A DNA stretch of 64,000 bases from Nitrobacter sp051912485 (GCF_051912485.1 NZ_CP196822.1:744001-808000), one strand, 5' to 3'; numbered from the stretch's first letter, positions 7,151-15,047 are shown. The notes: generated by a model not told the origin, from the sequence alone. Numbers and translations are program-made.

Positions 7151-7858
7151 CTAAAAAACTCCGGGCAATAGCCGGTAGCGAACGTGCGCCGCAAAATCGC
7201 GATACTGTTGATCCTGACATAAGATGCGCTCTTCACGTAAAATTCGGACGATTTGAAGTGCGAGCGCGCTTGCATAGAGGATTGCGTTTAATAGGGACGG
7301 TATCGCCAGTAGCAGCCCGACATGTGTGATGGTGTATCCGGCATAAATTGGATGACGAATGAAGCGATAAGGTCCGCTTACCTTCACGCCTCGATTCGCA
7401 GCGACTATTCCAAAACTGAAACCCAGGATTAGTTTTCCCGAAAGCTGAAGAAACATCCCTGAGATGACGATTGCAAAGCAAAGAGAGGGCGCGATCAATG
7501 GGTTTTCAAGCGCCGGTACAATAAGCAGGGGTGCGGACGTTCCCGCCAGGCCGAATAGCCAGTCTGACGGCCTTTCCGAGAGCGTCATTGAGGGGCGGCG
7601 TATCAGAATAAGGAGAAACGGAATCGTTTCAGAGATGACAAGCAACGTCCTAGTGAAGTCGGGCAAGCCTGCGAAGCTAAGTAGAACAACGTATACGAAA
7701 TGACTAAATAACGCAGCGATAAAGAGACGCTCGGCCAAATCAAGCATGATCGCTTTTTTCGACAGAACCGATGGAGCGTCAGTGTTAGCCGGGACGCGGC
7801 ACCAACGCGCCAGAAACGATTGCCGTGAGGCGCTTTGGTCGACCAGGTGGATCGTCAT
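7151..7858 (-). CDS. Membrane methyltransferase, isoprenylcysteine carboxyl methyltransferase (ICMT/PEMT) family
   Basis: A 235-residue protein with five or six hydrophobic helices. The C-terminal third has the family hallmark GPYRFIRHPIYAGY followed by a hydrophobic hairpin and a closing REERILCQDQQYRDFAAHVRYRLLPGVF-like end, the region that binds S-adenosylmethionine. Bacterial members methylate isoprenoid or phospholipid substrates that are mostly unknown. ATG 7858 (with AGG upstream) is used; a GTG at 7915 is possible and would add 19 residues. It stands alone on the minus strand within the island, so it looks like cargo. Confidence 0.75.
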   Translation of the reverse strand: MTIHLVDQSASRQSFLARWCRVPANTDAPSVLSKKAIMLDLAERLFIAALFSHFVYVVLLSFAGLPDFTRTLLVISETIPFLLILIRRPSMTLSERPSDWLFGLAGTSAPLLIVPALENPLIAPSLCFAIVISGMFLQLSGKLILGFSFGIVAANRGVKVSGPYRFIRHPIYAGYTITHVGLLLAIPSLLNAILYASALALQIVRILREERILCQDQQYRDFAAHVRYRLLPGVF

Positions 7859-8037
7859 TGGGTACCTGCGGCCAGCCTGTATCGCCGCACCCGACCGGGT
7901 ACGCCATTGAAGCACCTTGGACCAATGATTCTAACGTGCAGTTAATGGGCTCTCGGCAAGTTTCTGGTTCTTCGCCTGAGCTAAAAATTAAGGCTGTTTA
8001 TTTTGCAAACCGCATCGATAAATCTCCAGCCGACGGG

Positions 8038-8610
8038 CTATCTTCCTGCTGGTCGTCTTCCAAACTTGAACATATCAACTGGCTCCTGAAGCTTCGGCAA
8101 GCCCTTCGGTCGATCTGGATAAATGAACTCTTCGCCGCGAAGCCATCGCCCGTCGAAGCGGTCCCAAAATTGAATCGCGTCTAGCTGAACTGCGAACTCG
8201 TAAACGCACCATGTACCGTCGCGTTGAATGCGTTCGCCGGTCCCGTCAAACGGGATGCTATTCATTTTGCAAACCGCTTCGATGAATCCCCAATGCGCGC
8301 GAATGTAGCCGTCTTCAAGCGCGACATGATACGGCCGCGAGCTTCGCCACCGGTATTGTCCACTGCCGCGTTGGTGAAAGTCCTTCCGCTGCATCAAGAA
8401 CTCGGGCAACCGGGCGATGCCGTTGGCAATGCGCCGCGCCTCATCGGATGTCAGATGGTTATGCGCGAAGCCGATGCCTTGAAGATCGTCGCGGAACGGC
8501 ACGTATGCGAGCGGCACGCCCTTGGCGTCACTGATTACGAACGGTCCCGCCCCATCCCGGAAGACTTGCCAGGGCGGGGGAAAACGTCGTTTAGGACCGC
8601 TTGACTCCAT
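8038..8610 (-). CDS. Hypothetical protein, bradyrhizobial type
   Basis: A 190-residue soluble protein. The N-terminus RRFPPPWQVFRDGAGPFVI with AKGVPLAYVPFRDD and a segment SDEARRIANGIARLPEFL resembles a small domain often met in short proteins of bradyrhizobia and relatives; its function is unknown. The remaining part (HVALEDGYIRAHWGFIEAVC, then IQFWDRFDGRWLRGEEFIYPDRP) has several Trp and aromatic residues and no motif I recognise. The start at 8610 is chosen because similarity to that domain begins there; no good ribosome site is visible. The frame is open further to 8742. Confidence 0.55.
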   Translation of the reverse strand: MESSGPKRRFPPPWQVFRDGAGPFVISDAKGVPLAYVPFRDDLQGIGFAHNHLTSDEARRIANGIARLPEFLMQRKDFHQRGSGQYRWRSSRPYHVALEDGYIRAHWGFIEAVCKMNSIPFDGTGERIQRDGTWCVYEFAVQLDAIQFWDRFDGRWLRGEEFIYPDRPKGLPKLQEPVDMFKFGRRPAGR

Positions 8611-8660
8611 CAGAACAAAATAAGAACATGTATCGTGCCCGGTCAAGACGGAATAGCGGC

Positions 8661-8918
8661 ATGAAGACCGAACGACGGCCCGATCAAGCGGAAGAAATGA
8701 ACGCGACTTCGGTCGCCTGCCGTTGCGTGATCGGAGGATCATTCAACGGGCTGGATGGGTTGCAGCCCTGCGCTACCCGGATCGCCTGTACGGCTGAACG
8801 CCACAGCGCCAGCCCATCACCGTTATCCCGAATAGGTATTAAATCTTCCGTGCCTCACGCCGCGCCGGGTGATCGTGTTTGCCTGGATCGTGGCCGGTCA
8901 TTTCAGGTGACCGCATAA
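8661..8918 (+). CDS. Possible small protein coupled to the next gene
   Basis: An 85-residue frame beginning MKTERRPDQAEEMNATSVAC. Its TAA overlaps the next start as TAATG at 8916-8920. It has four Cys in the first two thirds and a C-terminus GDRVCLDRGRSFQVTA. No known family. It overlaps by 3' complement no recognised gene, but coding character is weak. Confidence 0.3.
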   Translation: MKTERRPDQAEEMNATSVACRCVIGGSFNGLDGLQPCATRIACTAERHSASPSPLSRIGIKSSVPHAAPGDRVCLDRGRSFQVTA

Positions 8919-9130
8919 TGGTCGATGTAACTTATCACGTGGCACTCCCGTTCGGCATGGGCGAAGACGGTCCTGAGCCGCGCGAAGCGGTTGAATGCAC
9001 GAGCGCAAGCGCAGCCATCATGCGCGCCGAAAGGCTCGCGCGGACTGAGGGACATATCGGCGGCGAGTTCGGGGACGCTGTTTTGTTGAAGGTATTCGGT
9101 GAAGTGCCAAGCGATCTATCGTCGCTCTGA
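8918..9130 (+). CDS. Small hypothetical protein
   Basis: A 70-residue acidic protein (MVDVTYHVALPFGMGEDGPEP at the start). AGGTGA (8905-8910) lies 7 bases before ATG 8918, which decides the start. The body EAVECTSASAAIMRAERLARTEGHIGGEFGDAVLLKVFGEVPSDLSSL split in two halves looks like one alpha/beta unit of the kind frequent in bradyrhizobial small proteins. Function unknown. Confidence 0.5.
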   Translation: MVDVTYHVALPFGMGEDGPEPREAVECTSASAAIMRAERLARTEGHIGGEFGDAVLLKVFGEVPSDLSSL

Positions 9131-9615
9131 GGGCGCAAATCTACAGACGCTCGAACATGAGGAAGAGGCTTGGGTGTGCGCCGCCTTGCTGAACGGCTTG
9201 AAGCGCACCGCCGTTCGGGAACCTCGCCAATGGCCTTGCTCAGCCTCGAACCTACACCCGCGCTGACCATGGCGGCAGCCGAGTGAAATGGGAACCGGGA
9301 ACTCGGTATTCCGGATTCCAGCCCGGTTCGGGCGAAGTTCCATTGGAATCGGGAGGAGCGTCCACCTCCTGACCGGGGAAGGCGCTTAAATCGCCCGACG
9401 ATGGCTCGACAGAGATTCTTGTCGGTTTCCAGTACCTTAGCGCGGTTGGCTCTCAAAACGCATGGACGGGCTTCTGTCGCCAAAACAGGGGAATCGAGGA
9501 TCGGAGGGTTCCATTCGGTGCCATTTATGGAACTTTGCCACCATGGACGCGAGGGAATTTGAGATTGAACGCGCGTGGCAAGCGCATGATGCCGCGCGTT
9601 TTTCTGTTCCAGTCT
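9131..9615. other. Gene-free stretch in island
   Basis: No convincing gene on either strand; frames that are open here are rich in Arg and Ser and look like chance. A terminator hairpin stands at 9568-9603. Confidence 0.4.
9568..9603 (+). terminator. Terminator-like hairpin
   Basis: AACGCGC (9568-9574) pairs with GCGCGTT (9594-9600), and GGCA (77-80 of the same block) with TGCC (90-93), followed by TTT. Reads as a rho-independent terminator for plus-strand transcription, 440 bases after the nearest plus-strand gene. Confidence 0.5.
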
Positions 9616-10250
9616 TTATCTTGCGGCAACCTCATTTGAGACGCAGTTCAGACGTGCCGCAGCAATGCCGATCTCGCCGCACAACGAGGCACCGGTACCG
9701 AGACCGATCAGCAACTGCGGCTTATCGAACGCCCAGTACCAGTGCACCGGAGTTTGCTATCTACCATTCTGTTGAAGGTGTCGATCGTAGGTTCGATATG
9801 AACACAAAACAAAGCCCCGTTTTCCATGCCCTTGAGTCGCTTCTGCTCCATCCGCGTCCAGAGCGCGTAATCGTAATCAGATGCATTCTCGGAGAGGGCG
9901 GTCGCAAAGCTCAGCGTGGTCTTGTCCAGCGGATGGCATTTGTCATTATAGGCCAAAAGGTCGACGACAACGATGGCTTGTTCGTCTGAGCCCATGTCGT
10001 CCATGGCATCGATCATCGCCGCGATTCTTTTGTGATCGATTGTGTCGTCTTGTGCATCCGGTGCGGCGGTAGTCGCGCTGGTATCGCCACTCTGTTGGGT
10101 GGTCGCGCTCGCGGCCGTGGTGGTGGGCGGCGCTTCATTTCCCGGAATGAGGATTATAAGGAGACCAAAAAACACAAGAGACAAAACCAAAGTGAGAGTA
10201 GTAACAGCGGACCTGTTTTTTCTTACTACGTCGGGTGTTATCTGAGTCAT
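9616..10250 (-). pseudogene. Membrane-anchored hypothetical protein with a 3' frameshift
   Basis: From ATG 10250 the frame encodes a cytoplasmic start (MTQITPDVVRKNRSAVTT), one membrane helix (LTLVLSLVFFGLLIILIPG), a Thr/Ala-rich linker (30 residues) and a soluble domain (DHKRIAAMIDAMDDMGSDEQAI, then ALFCVHIEPTIDTFNRMVDSKL). It would stop at 9708 after an atypical RCTGTGRSISRSC. In the next frame, reading on from GTG near 9748, the sequence continues in protein-like fashion: VHWYWAFDKPQLLIGLGTG and CGEIGIAAARLNCVSNEVAAR, ending at 9616. Adding one base near 9750 would join them as SKLPVHWYW. I infer a one-base deletion. Family and function are not recognised. Confidence 0.5.
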
Positions 10251-10296
10251 GAGTTTCAAGCTTTTTGGCGGTCATGCTCGAACCCTTTCTAGCATC

Positions 10297-10606
10297 TTAA
10301 AGCGCCCCCATGAAGTCCTTGTCGCCCCACACAACGATCACAGGACCAACCAGAAAGTCCAGACCGGCTAGAGCGCGTCCCTGATGCATCAGGGAGTACT
10401 CCCATTGCTCGGTGGCGTCCTGATTGTAGGGCAGGCTTTTCAGCTTGCCTTCTTCGTCACAGAACGCCACGCCATCATGGACGAGCCTCCCCTCATGTTC
10501 GACGTGACGGAAGTAGGGCACCGTCTCCAGCATCCCGTTGTTGATCCCCATTTTGAGAAAGTCGAGAAGCCCACTTGTCTTTCGTCGTCTTGAATGTTGT
10601 TTTCAT
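10297..10606 (-). pseudogene. Small hypothetical protein with a probable 5' frameshift
   Basis: The open frame from ATG 10551 gives 84 residues (MGINNGMLETVPYFRHVEHE ... VVWGDKDFMGAL) but has no ribosome site. Upstream, AGGGAAG precedes an ATG at 10606 that reads MKTTFKTTK and then falls out of frame; dropping one base near 10579-10582 would continue as TSGLLDFLKMGINNG. This suggests a 102-residue original with a one-base insertion in a short A run. A +1 shift during translation is formally possible. Function unknown; the protein is soluble. Confidence 0.45.
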
Positions 10607-10981
10607 GCCTGTGCTTCCCTCTCTTCGAACGTGGCTATCACGAGCAAGGTTGGGGCCGGATCAAACGCCTTTGCCTCGCGCTGCAAACCCGGAAGACACG
10701 GTTATGGTTCGCATTTGGAAATGGGGCGGCTTTGTCGCTGCTGAATGAGGAAGAAGGATCGGCGCGACGCTACAAAAGTTCTAAAGATATATCCTTGATA
10801 TTTCTTTTGAGGGGTGTAGTGTTTGCTTATAGCGAGGGTCGCGAGTTCCTCCCCTCGCTGTAGACTGAGGGATTTCAATCCCAGCGATCCGGCACTCGAC
10901 GCTCATGAGGGTGCCGGATCGCTTCCTCTCTTTGCATTCAAGCCACCGGCCGGTCCGTAGAGGGCCGAGAAGGGATTTCCA
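10607..10981. other. Gene-free stretch in island
   Basis: No gene seen. A 12-bp perfect hairpin lies at 10884-10922, followed by the ribosome site of the next small gene (GAAGGGA just before 10976). Confidence 0.4.
10884..10922. repeat. Perfect 12-bp inverted repeat, hairpin
   Basis: GCGATCCGGCAC (10884-10895) pairs with GTGCCGGATCGC (10911-10922) over 15 bases. It lies 60 bases before a small gene, without a T tract on either strand, so it is more likely a regulatory or protein-binding hairpin than a terminator. Confidence 0.45.
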
Positions 10982-11140
10982 ATGAATACCGTCGAGCAAG
11001 ATCGAATAAATACCAAAGACTCTGCCATCGATCAGGCGAATCCACGTTCCGGTGCCAGCCTCGTGCCAATGCTTGTGGCCGGGGTTGTTCTGACTTTTGG
11101 AGGTATGATTGCCGCTCTTGTTTTTACTTCGGTAACTTAG
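10982..11140 (+). CDS. Small single-span membrane protein
   Basis: A 52-residue frame with a polar N-terminus (MNTVEQDRINTKDSAIDQAN) and one hydrophobic helix (LVPMLVAGVVLTFGGMIAALVF). GAAGGGA precedes the ATG at suitable spacing. Type and function are unknown. The clean ribosome site and the sharp polar/hydrophobic division argue for a real gene. Confidence 0.5.
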   Translation: MNTVEQDRINTKDSAIDQANPRSGASLVPMLVAGVVLTFGGMIAALVFTSVT

Positions 11141-11222
11141 GACAGCAAACCTCGCCTTGCTTCAACCGTGACAGCCCGGCAACGACGAGAAAGAGCATTG
11201 GAGGTTACCAGTCGAAGTTCGC

Positions 11223-11393
11223 CTAACGCTGCTTAGAATCTTTCGGTTTGGTCGCGGGCACGTTGACTCCAACGATGCCAAACACCGTTCCAAGTGCTTC
11301 GGCTGTCTTGTCCACGCAATTCGGGGGAAGCTTGTCGGGTAGCGGCTTCGACTTGGTGTTGCTGTTTGGCGTCGGCTCTTTGCTCTTTGTCAT
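11223..11393 (-). CDS. Small Lys/Pro-rich protein coupled to the integrase
   Basis: The integrase stop and this ATG overlap as TAATG at 11391-11395. The 56 residues begin MTKSKEPTPNSNTKSKPLPD and include a hydrophobic part (AEALGTVFGIVGVNVPATKP). No family recognised. The overlap suggests translation by re-initiation after the integrase. It could be an accessory recombination factor, which is only a guess from position. Confidence 0.45.
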   Translation of the reverse strand: MTKSKEPTPNSNTKSKPLPDKLPPNCVDKTAEALGTVFGIVGVNVPATKPKDSKQR

Positions 11394-12871
11394 TACCGTT
11401 CTTCCTCTTGGCGTCGCAACGGCACCACATTGTCTTTGGGTGGATTGACGATCCGGTCGACGAAATCGGCCAGTTTTGCGAAAGCCTCGCGTTTCTCAGA
11501 CAGGTAAGTATAGCGGTTATAGATTTTCTCTACCCCCGGCTGGATGTGACCAAGACAGAGTTCGGCCACCCTGTCGTCAACGCCGATGCGCGCCATAAGC
11601 GTGCGCGCCGTCCGGCGCAGATCGCGGTGCTGCCACGGATCAAACGTCACCTGTTCGGGATCGTCGCCGCGTTGTTTGGCCCACTGACGCAGCGAGGCCA
11701 GTATTTTCCTGTCTAGCCTCGCTTTGTATTTGCTCCAGCCCTTTAGCGGACCGGTGCCGGTAGTGGTGAAAACGAAGTCTTCCGCCTTGCCTCTATCGAC
11801 GTCGGGGATCGGCACGCCAGCGATGATTTCGCGCGCCAGTGGTGGCAACGGCACGGCGGACACTTGCTTATTCTTGGGATCGTTGGGACGCGCGGCGTCC
11901 CAGACGTGCCCGATGTCCTGATCTTCGATCCACTGGCCCGCCTCCATGTGCCCTTGGATGCGAATGTGATCCTTCAAGTCGCAACGGCGCATGTTGCCGA
12001 CCTTGCGGAAGCGCTGCGCCATGAGGAGCGCGGACTGGACCGCTGCACCATAGGCACCCATGTCCTCGCACGCGATCCACATGGCGCGAATCTCGTCGTC
12101 GGTGAGAACACGTTCGCGGTCGGCCGGTCGCCATTCCTTTGTCTTGCGGCTTTTGACGATAGGCGAGCGGAACGCGTCAGTGCCATATTCATCCACGTAC
12201 CAATTGAACAGGCTTTGTAATTGCGTCCGGGTTGCCCGCGCCATTGCTGGCGTGCCTAGCCTCACACTCTTGCCCTGCTTGTCGATGCTCTTGATTTGTC
12301 CGCACGCGATCTTGGTCAGCAAAGCCTTGACGTCGGTCTTGGTGATGTCCTCGGTCTTCTTGTCGGCCCATTCCGGTAGAACGTAACAATGCAGAATCCG
12401 CACAGCCTCGGCGTAGGTGCGGGTGGTCTTGAGATGATCCGAGATGAACAGATCAACGGTTTCCTTGAATCCGTCAGTCTTGAGCTTCGGCTTTCGCGGG
12501 TCGCTGCCCTGTCGGGCTTGACTGCGGATGTTTGCTGCTGCGGCGCGCACGTCCTCGATGTTGAAGGTAGGGAAAGCATCAGGATACCGACCTAGCGATA
12601 CATATCGTGGTTTGCCGGGGTGATCCGTCAAATAATACGCCACGCGAAAGGTGAGGGTGGCCTGTCGCTTGTGCTTGGGTCCGCGCGAGACCAGCACACA
12701 CAAACCGTCCTGCTTGGTGTCCCAGATCGCTTTTTGACGTTGCGGACGCCCGTTCCGCAGTAGTTCGTCGAGTCGGGCTTTGGTGAACTCGATCTTCTCA
12801 GCAGCGCTGCGGGAGATACCCGGCGTGCCGTCCTCGCCTGTTACGGCTGCCTGCGCGGCGCTTTTTACCAC
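11393..12871 (-). CDS. Tyrosine-type site-specific integrase of the island
   Basis: A 492-residue recombinase of P4/prophage type that inserts and excises the island at tRNA-His. Domains: an N-terminal arm-binding domain of DUF4102 type (about 20-125, with LTFRVAYYLTDHPGKPRYVSLGRYP), a SAM-like core-binding domain (about 135-250) and the catalytic domain (about 260-455). Visible catalytic motifs: QRFRKVGNMRRCDL (first Arg box), R416-D-L-R419-R-T in WQHRDLRRTARTL, L-G-H442 and the nucleophile in IYNRY (Tyr 451 or 454). Position 416 is Arg where many relatives have His, an accepted variant. The gene points inward, away from the nearby right att site, and the arm-like repeats lie upstream of its start, where they could also control it. 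Confidence 0.93.
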   Translation of the reverse strand: MVKSAAQAAVTGEDGTPGISRSAAEKIEFTKARLDELLRNGRPQRQKAIWDTKQDGLCVLVSRGPKHKRQATLTFRVAYYLTDHPGKPRYVSLGRYPDAFPTFNIEDVRAAAANIRSQARQGSDPRKPKLKTDGFKETVDLFISDHLKTTRTYAEAVRILHCYVLPEWADKKTEDITKTDVKALLTKIACGQIKSIDKQGKSVRLGTPAMARATRTQLQSLFNWYVDEYGTDAFRSPIVKSRKTKEWRPADRERVLTDDEIRAMWIACEDMGAYGAAVQSALLMAQRFRKVGNMRRCDLKDHIRIQGHMEAGQWIEDQDIGHVWDAARPNDPKNKQVSAVPLPPLAREIIAGVPIPDVDRGKAEDFVFTTTGTGPLKGWSKYKARLDRKILASLRQWAKQRGDDPEQVTFDPWQHRDLRRTARTLMARIGVDDRVAELCLGHIQPGVEKIYNRYTYLSEKREAFAKLADFVDRIVNPPKDNVVPLRRQEEER

Positions 12872-12888
12872 GTCCGACCCTCCGCCCT

Positions 12889-12910
12889 TTATGGAAGGAT
12901 TATGTAAAGT
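12889..12910 (+). promoter_or_regulatory. Putative integrase arm sites, right end
   Basis: TTATGGAAGGA (12889-12899) followed directly by TTATGTAAAGT (12900-12910), the same two 11-mers as at the left end but in opposite order. They begin 18 bases upstream of the integrase start codon, so binding there could repress the integrase. Confidence 0.55.
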
Positions 12911-12926
12911 CAGACCCTATATAGGC

Positions 12927-12956
12927 GCAACAGGCTGCAACACCAAGCAACAGGCA
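12927..12956 (+). repeat. Three tandem 10-bp repeats GCAACAnnnn
   Basis: GCAACAGGCT, GCAACACCAA and GCAACAGGCA follow one another exactly every 10 bases between the arm sites and attR, 55-85 bases upstream of the integrase gene. Spacing of one helical turn suggests cooperative binding by a small protein, for example the AlpA-like protein. Confidence 0.45.
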
Positions 12957-13028
12957 ACCCATTGTCATGGCTTTATTTTCGGACGAAATGCAACCGAGAT
13001 CAACAGAGAATAACTAGGCGGGACCTTG

Positions 13029-13073
13029 CTGTGGAACAGGAGATCGGTGGTTCGAGCCCACCCAACTGTACCA
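13029..13073 (+). repeat. attR: duplicated tRNA-His 3' end
   Basis: 45 bases copying the tRNA-His 3' half including CCA, with one mismatch. There is no 5' half, so it is not a functional tRNA gene. Marks the right island border. Confidence 0.92.
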
Positions 13074-13579
13074 ACGAGATCAGCCCACTTCCCGCATTTC
13101 AAATCAGAACATCGTGCGAACGTGCGACACTAAATTTTGTCGCACGCGCGACTTTTGCTCGCGATCCGTGCTTGCGTCCCGCGCATGGGCATCAACACGA
13201 CAGGGCAATGGCCGTTCTAGATCGCGGTGGTGGTGGACGGCCAGGCCGCGCCGGATCTCGCCGGCGTCATCATCTGTCGCGGCGTGTGATCGCGCTGACC
13301 GGGCTACAGATTCCCGGCGCGTTCAGGCGCGCCACTGTCGTCTTTTCATGAAAGTGAAATAGCTAGATGGCTCACACTTGCCATCGCTGCCGGAGATAAC
13401 AGCACATGCTAACGCTGCTGGGCCAACTGCGGACATTCCCGGCGAGATCGAATTCACGATGACGCAGCCGAACGCAGGCTAGCGCGTATTCCGCAAAAAG
13501 CGGTGATCGGTTTTGCGATCATAATACGCGCTAGTTATTTGATGAGAGCAATTTCTTACGGCCTAGCTGGAAACGATCT
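13074..13579. other. Gene-free stretch right of the island
   Basis: No intact gene seen. Around 13190-13290 a frame reads AVVVDGQAAPDLAGVIICRG between stops and may be the remains of an old gene. A palindromic repeat element lies at 13479-13534. Confidence 0.35.
13479..13534. repeat. Dispersed palindromic element (AATACGCGCTAG arms)
   Basis: CTAGCGCGTATT (13479-13490) and AATACGCGCTAG (13523-13534) are perfect inverted arms around a core AAAGCGGTGATCGGTTTT. A related copy in the opposite orientation stands at 57914-57965. Confidence 0.7.
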
Positions 13580-13825
13580 CTAATACCCCATCCAGCGGGG
13601 CGGTTCGTTTGATGTGTCGGGCCACGCCTGCGCCTTCGTATACCAGGCGTCAACTTCCTTTTTTGCGTAGTCGTTCCCATAACCGTAGCGTTGCTGCAGC
13701 TTCTTTTCGAGCTGCTCACGGTTGCCGGAGATTTCCCAGAGATCGTCGAAAGTGAACTTGCCCCACTGATCTCTGACCTTGTACTTAACCTGATCCCAAT
13801 TTTGTTCGATCCGGTTCCAGTCCAT
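13580..13825 (-). CDS. CsbD-like stress protein
   Basis: An 81-residue hydrophilic protein. The first 55 residues have the CsbD pattern: MDWNRIEQNWDQVKYKVRDQWGKF, then DLWEISGNREQLEKKLQQRYG. The family comprises small abundant general-stress proteins without known enzymatic activity. A GGAGGG ribosome site precedes the start. The C-terminal 25 residues (Trp- and Pro-rich, ending PPRWMGY) are an addition often found in rhizobial members. Monocistronic and divergent from the gene at 13995. Confidence 0.85.
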   Translation of the reverse strand: MDWNRIEQNWDQVKYKVRDQWGKFTFDDLWEISGNREQLEKKLQQRYGYGNDYAKKEVDAWYTKAQAWPDTSNEPPRWMGY

Positions 13826-13994
13826 TGCTAACCCTCCTTCATCGTTTCGAGATGGAGACTAACCAGAGGATGATCGAACTTTGTTCCGATTTTGCTAGAT
13901 GTCTAATGGTCGCACCCGGGGGGCAACTCCGGTTCCGCAGCTTTGTCTGCGGAATAGGCGATTGCTGGATCGCCATATCAGGAGGCAGTGCATA

Positions 13995-14693
13995 GTGCAG
14001 AAAACTGGAAGCGGAAAACACAAGACGTCCTTTCCGGATCCCGACGCAACCGAGTTCACTCACGACCTGGAGGAATACAGCTCCCCTGATCTTCCCGAGC
14101 GGTTGAGCAATCCCATGCGGGTTGACCTGGGATTGCTGGCGCGGATTGACGCCGCCAGAAGCGCCGGAGGGCCCATTGGCCAACACTCGGTCTGGTCGCG
14201 ATGGTACGCCTCGCAGGTTGAGGAATTGCGTGCCCGATGGATGGAATTGTTCGACTTTTACAAGATCACAGCGCGATCGTCAGAGGATGCGTGGATGCAA
14301 CTGGCGACCGCCCTGGCGCGAGACTTTGTTCCGGGCCTTCTGGTGGAGAATGTTTTTCCGACCCAAGATCTTCTGATGGAACAGGCACGGCTTTTCACCC
14401 TGATCACAGAAGTATCGGAAGCCATGCTCGCACGGCGCGGTGAGGCGAATGGGGACCACGTGTCGGAACCAATGGTTCTCGAACAGGACTTTTTCAACGA
14501 GCATCCTTGGAACGCCGAGCTGTTTGGAAAGAAGCCGGACAGTATCGATGCACTGACAGCAAGGTTCTCGCGGGAGAAGGAGCGTTTCGCCAGATTGCTG
14601 ATCGAGCAATATTGGTCAAAGGCGGCGATTATATCCTTCTTTGCCGACTCCGGTCTTGAAGTGCCCAAATTCGTTGCGGACCTGCCGGCATAG
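13995..14693 (+). CDS. Hypothetical protein, probably helical
   Basis: A 232-residue protein. GTG 13995 is chosen because a perfect AGGAGG (13980-13985) precedes it; the frame is open back to 13899 without another site. The sequence is mostly helical, with ELRARWMELFDFYKITARSS and SREKERFARLLIEQYWSKAA, and has no membrane segment, cysteine cluster or catalytic motif I recognise. It is flanked by a CsbD-like gene (divergent) and an amidase (convergent), which gives no clue to function. Confidence 0.6.
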   Translation: MQKTGSGKHKTSFPDPDATEFTHDLEEYSSPDLPERLSNPMRVDLGLLARIDAARSAGGPIGQHSVWSRWYASQVEELRARWMELFDFYKITARSSEDAWMQLATALARDFVPGLLVENVFPTQDLLMEQARLFTLITEVSEAMLARRGEANGDHVSEPMVLEQDFFNEHPWNAELFGKKPDSIDALTARFSREKERFARLLIEQYWSKAAIISFFADSGLEVPKFVADLPA

Positions 14694-15047
14694 CAGCACT
14701 TGTCGCAACGGCGCTCGACCAGATCGGGGAGTACCCTTGGGACGGTTCAACTGATTGAGGGTTGAGCTTGTCGGGCGCCGCTGCCGTTTCCATAACGGCC
14801 GACGTTCCTGCGTAAAATCACACACGCCGGGAACGGGTTAGACAAAACGCGTGCCGATGCGTTGGTACCGCAGCCTGAAACCGGCAAAAGAGGCTACGTC
14901 CATCGTCCCCGTAGCGGCCGGTTGTCACCCGGCGCGTGCCACTGACAACGAGCCGGACTATACGACAGCTTCGCCGGCTTTTCCATCGCTGTGACATCGG
15001 AGCGGGCACAACTTCCATCAAAACGCGAACCGCTCAGCGATAAGCCT
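14694..15047. other. Gene-free stretch between convergent genes
   Basis: No gene or clear terminator hairpin seen on either strand. Confidence 0.4.

Larger units (their letters stand above)
2215..13073. mobile_element. Genomic island integrated in tRNA-His
   Basis: The 3' half of the tRNA-His gene (2215-2259) is repeated at 13029-13073 with a single mismatch in 45 bases, the normal outcome of site-specific integration by a tRNA-targeting integrase. A tyrosine integrase gene lies just inside the right end. Both ends carry the same pair of 11-bp sites. Genes inside are an AlpA-like HTH protein, a Rep-like protein with iterons, a Flp pilin, a truncated kinase/HhH protein, a methyltransferase-like protein and small unknown proteins. 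No conjugation, capsid or restriction genes are recognisable, so it would need help to move between cells. Two of its genes appear frameshifted, suggesting partial decay. Confidence 0.9.

Noticed and set aside
8935..9483. 182-residue minus-strand frame
   Set aside because: Ser/Arg/Pro-rich throughout, opposite a small gene with a clear ribosome site; no domain-like pattern.
13029..13073. Second tRNA-His gene at the right island end
   Set aside because: Only the 3' half is present; there is no acceptor 5' strand or D arm. It is the att duplication.
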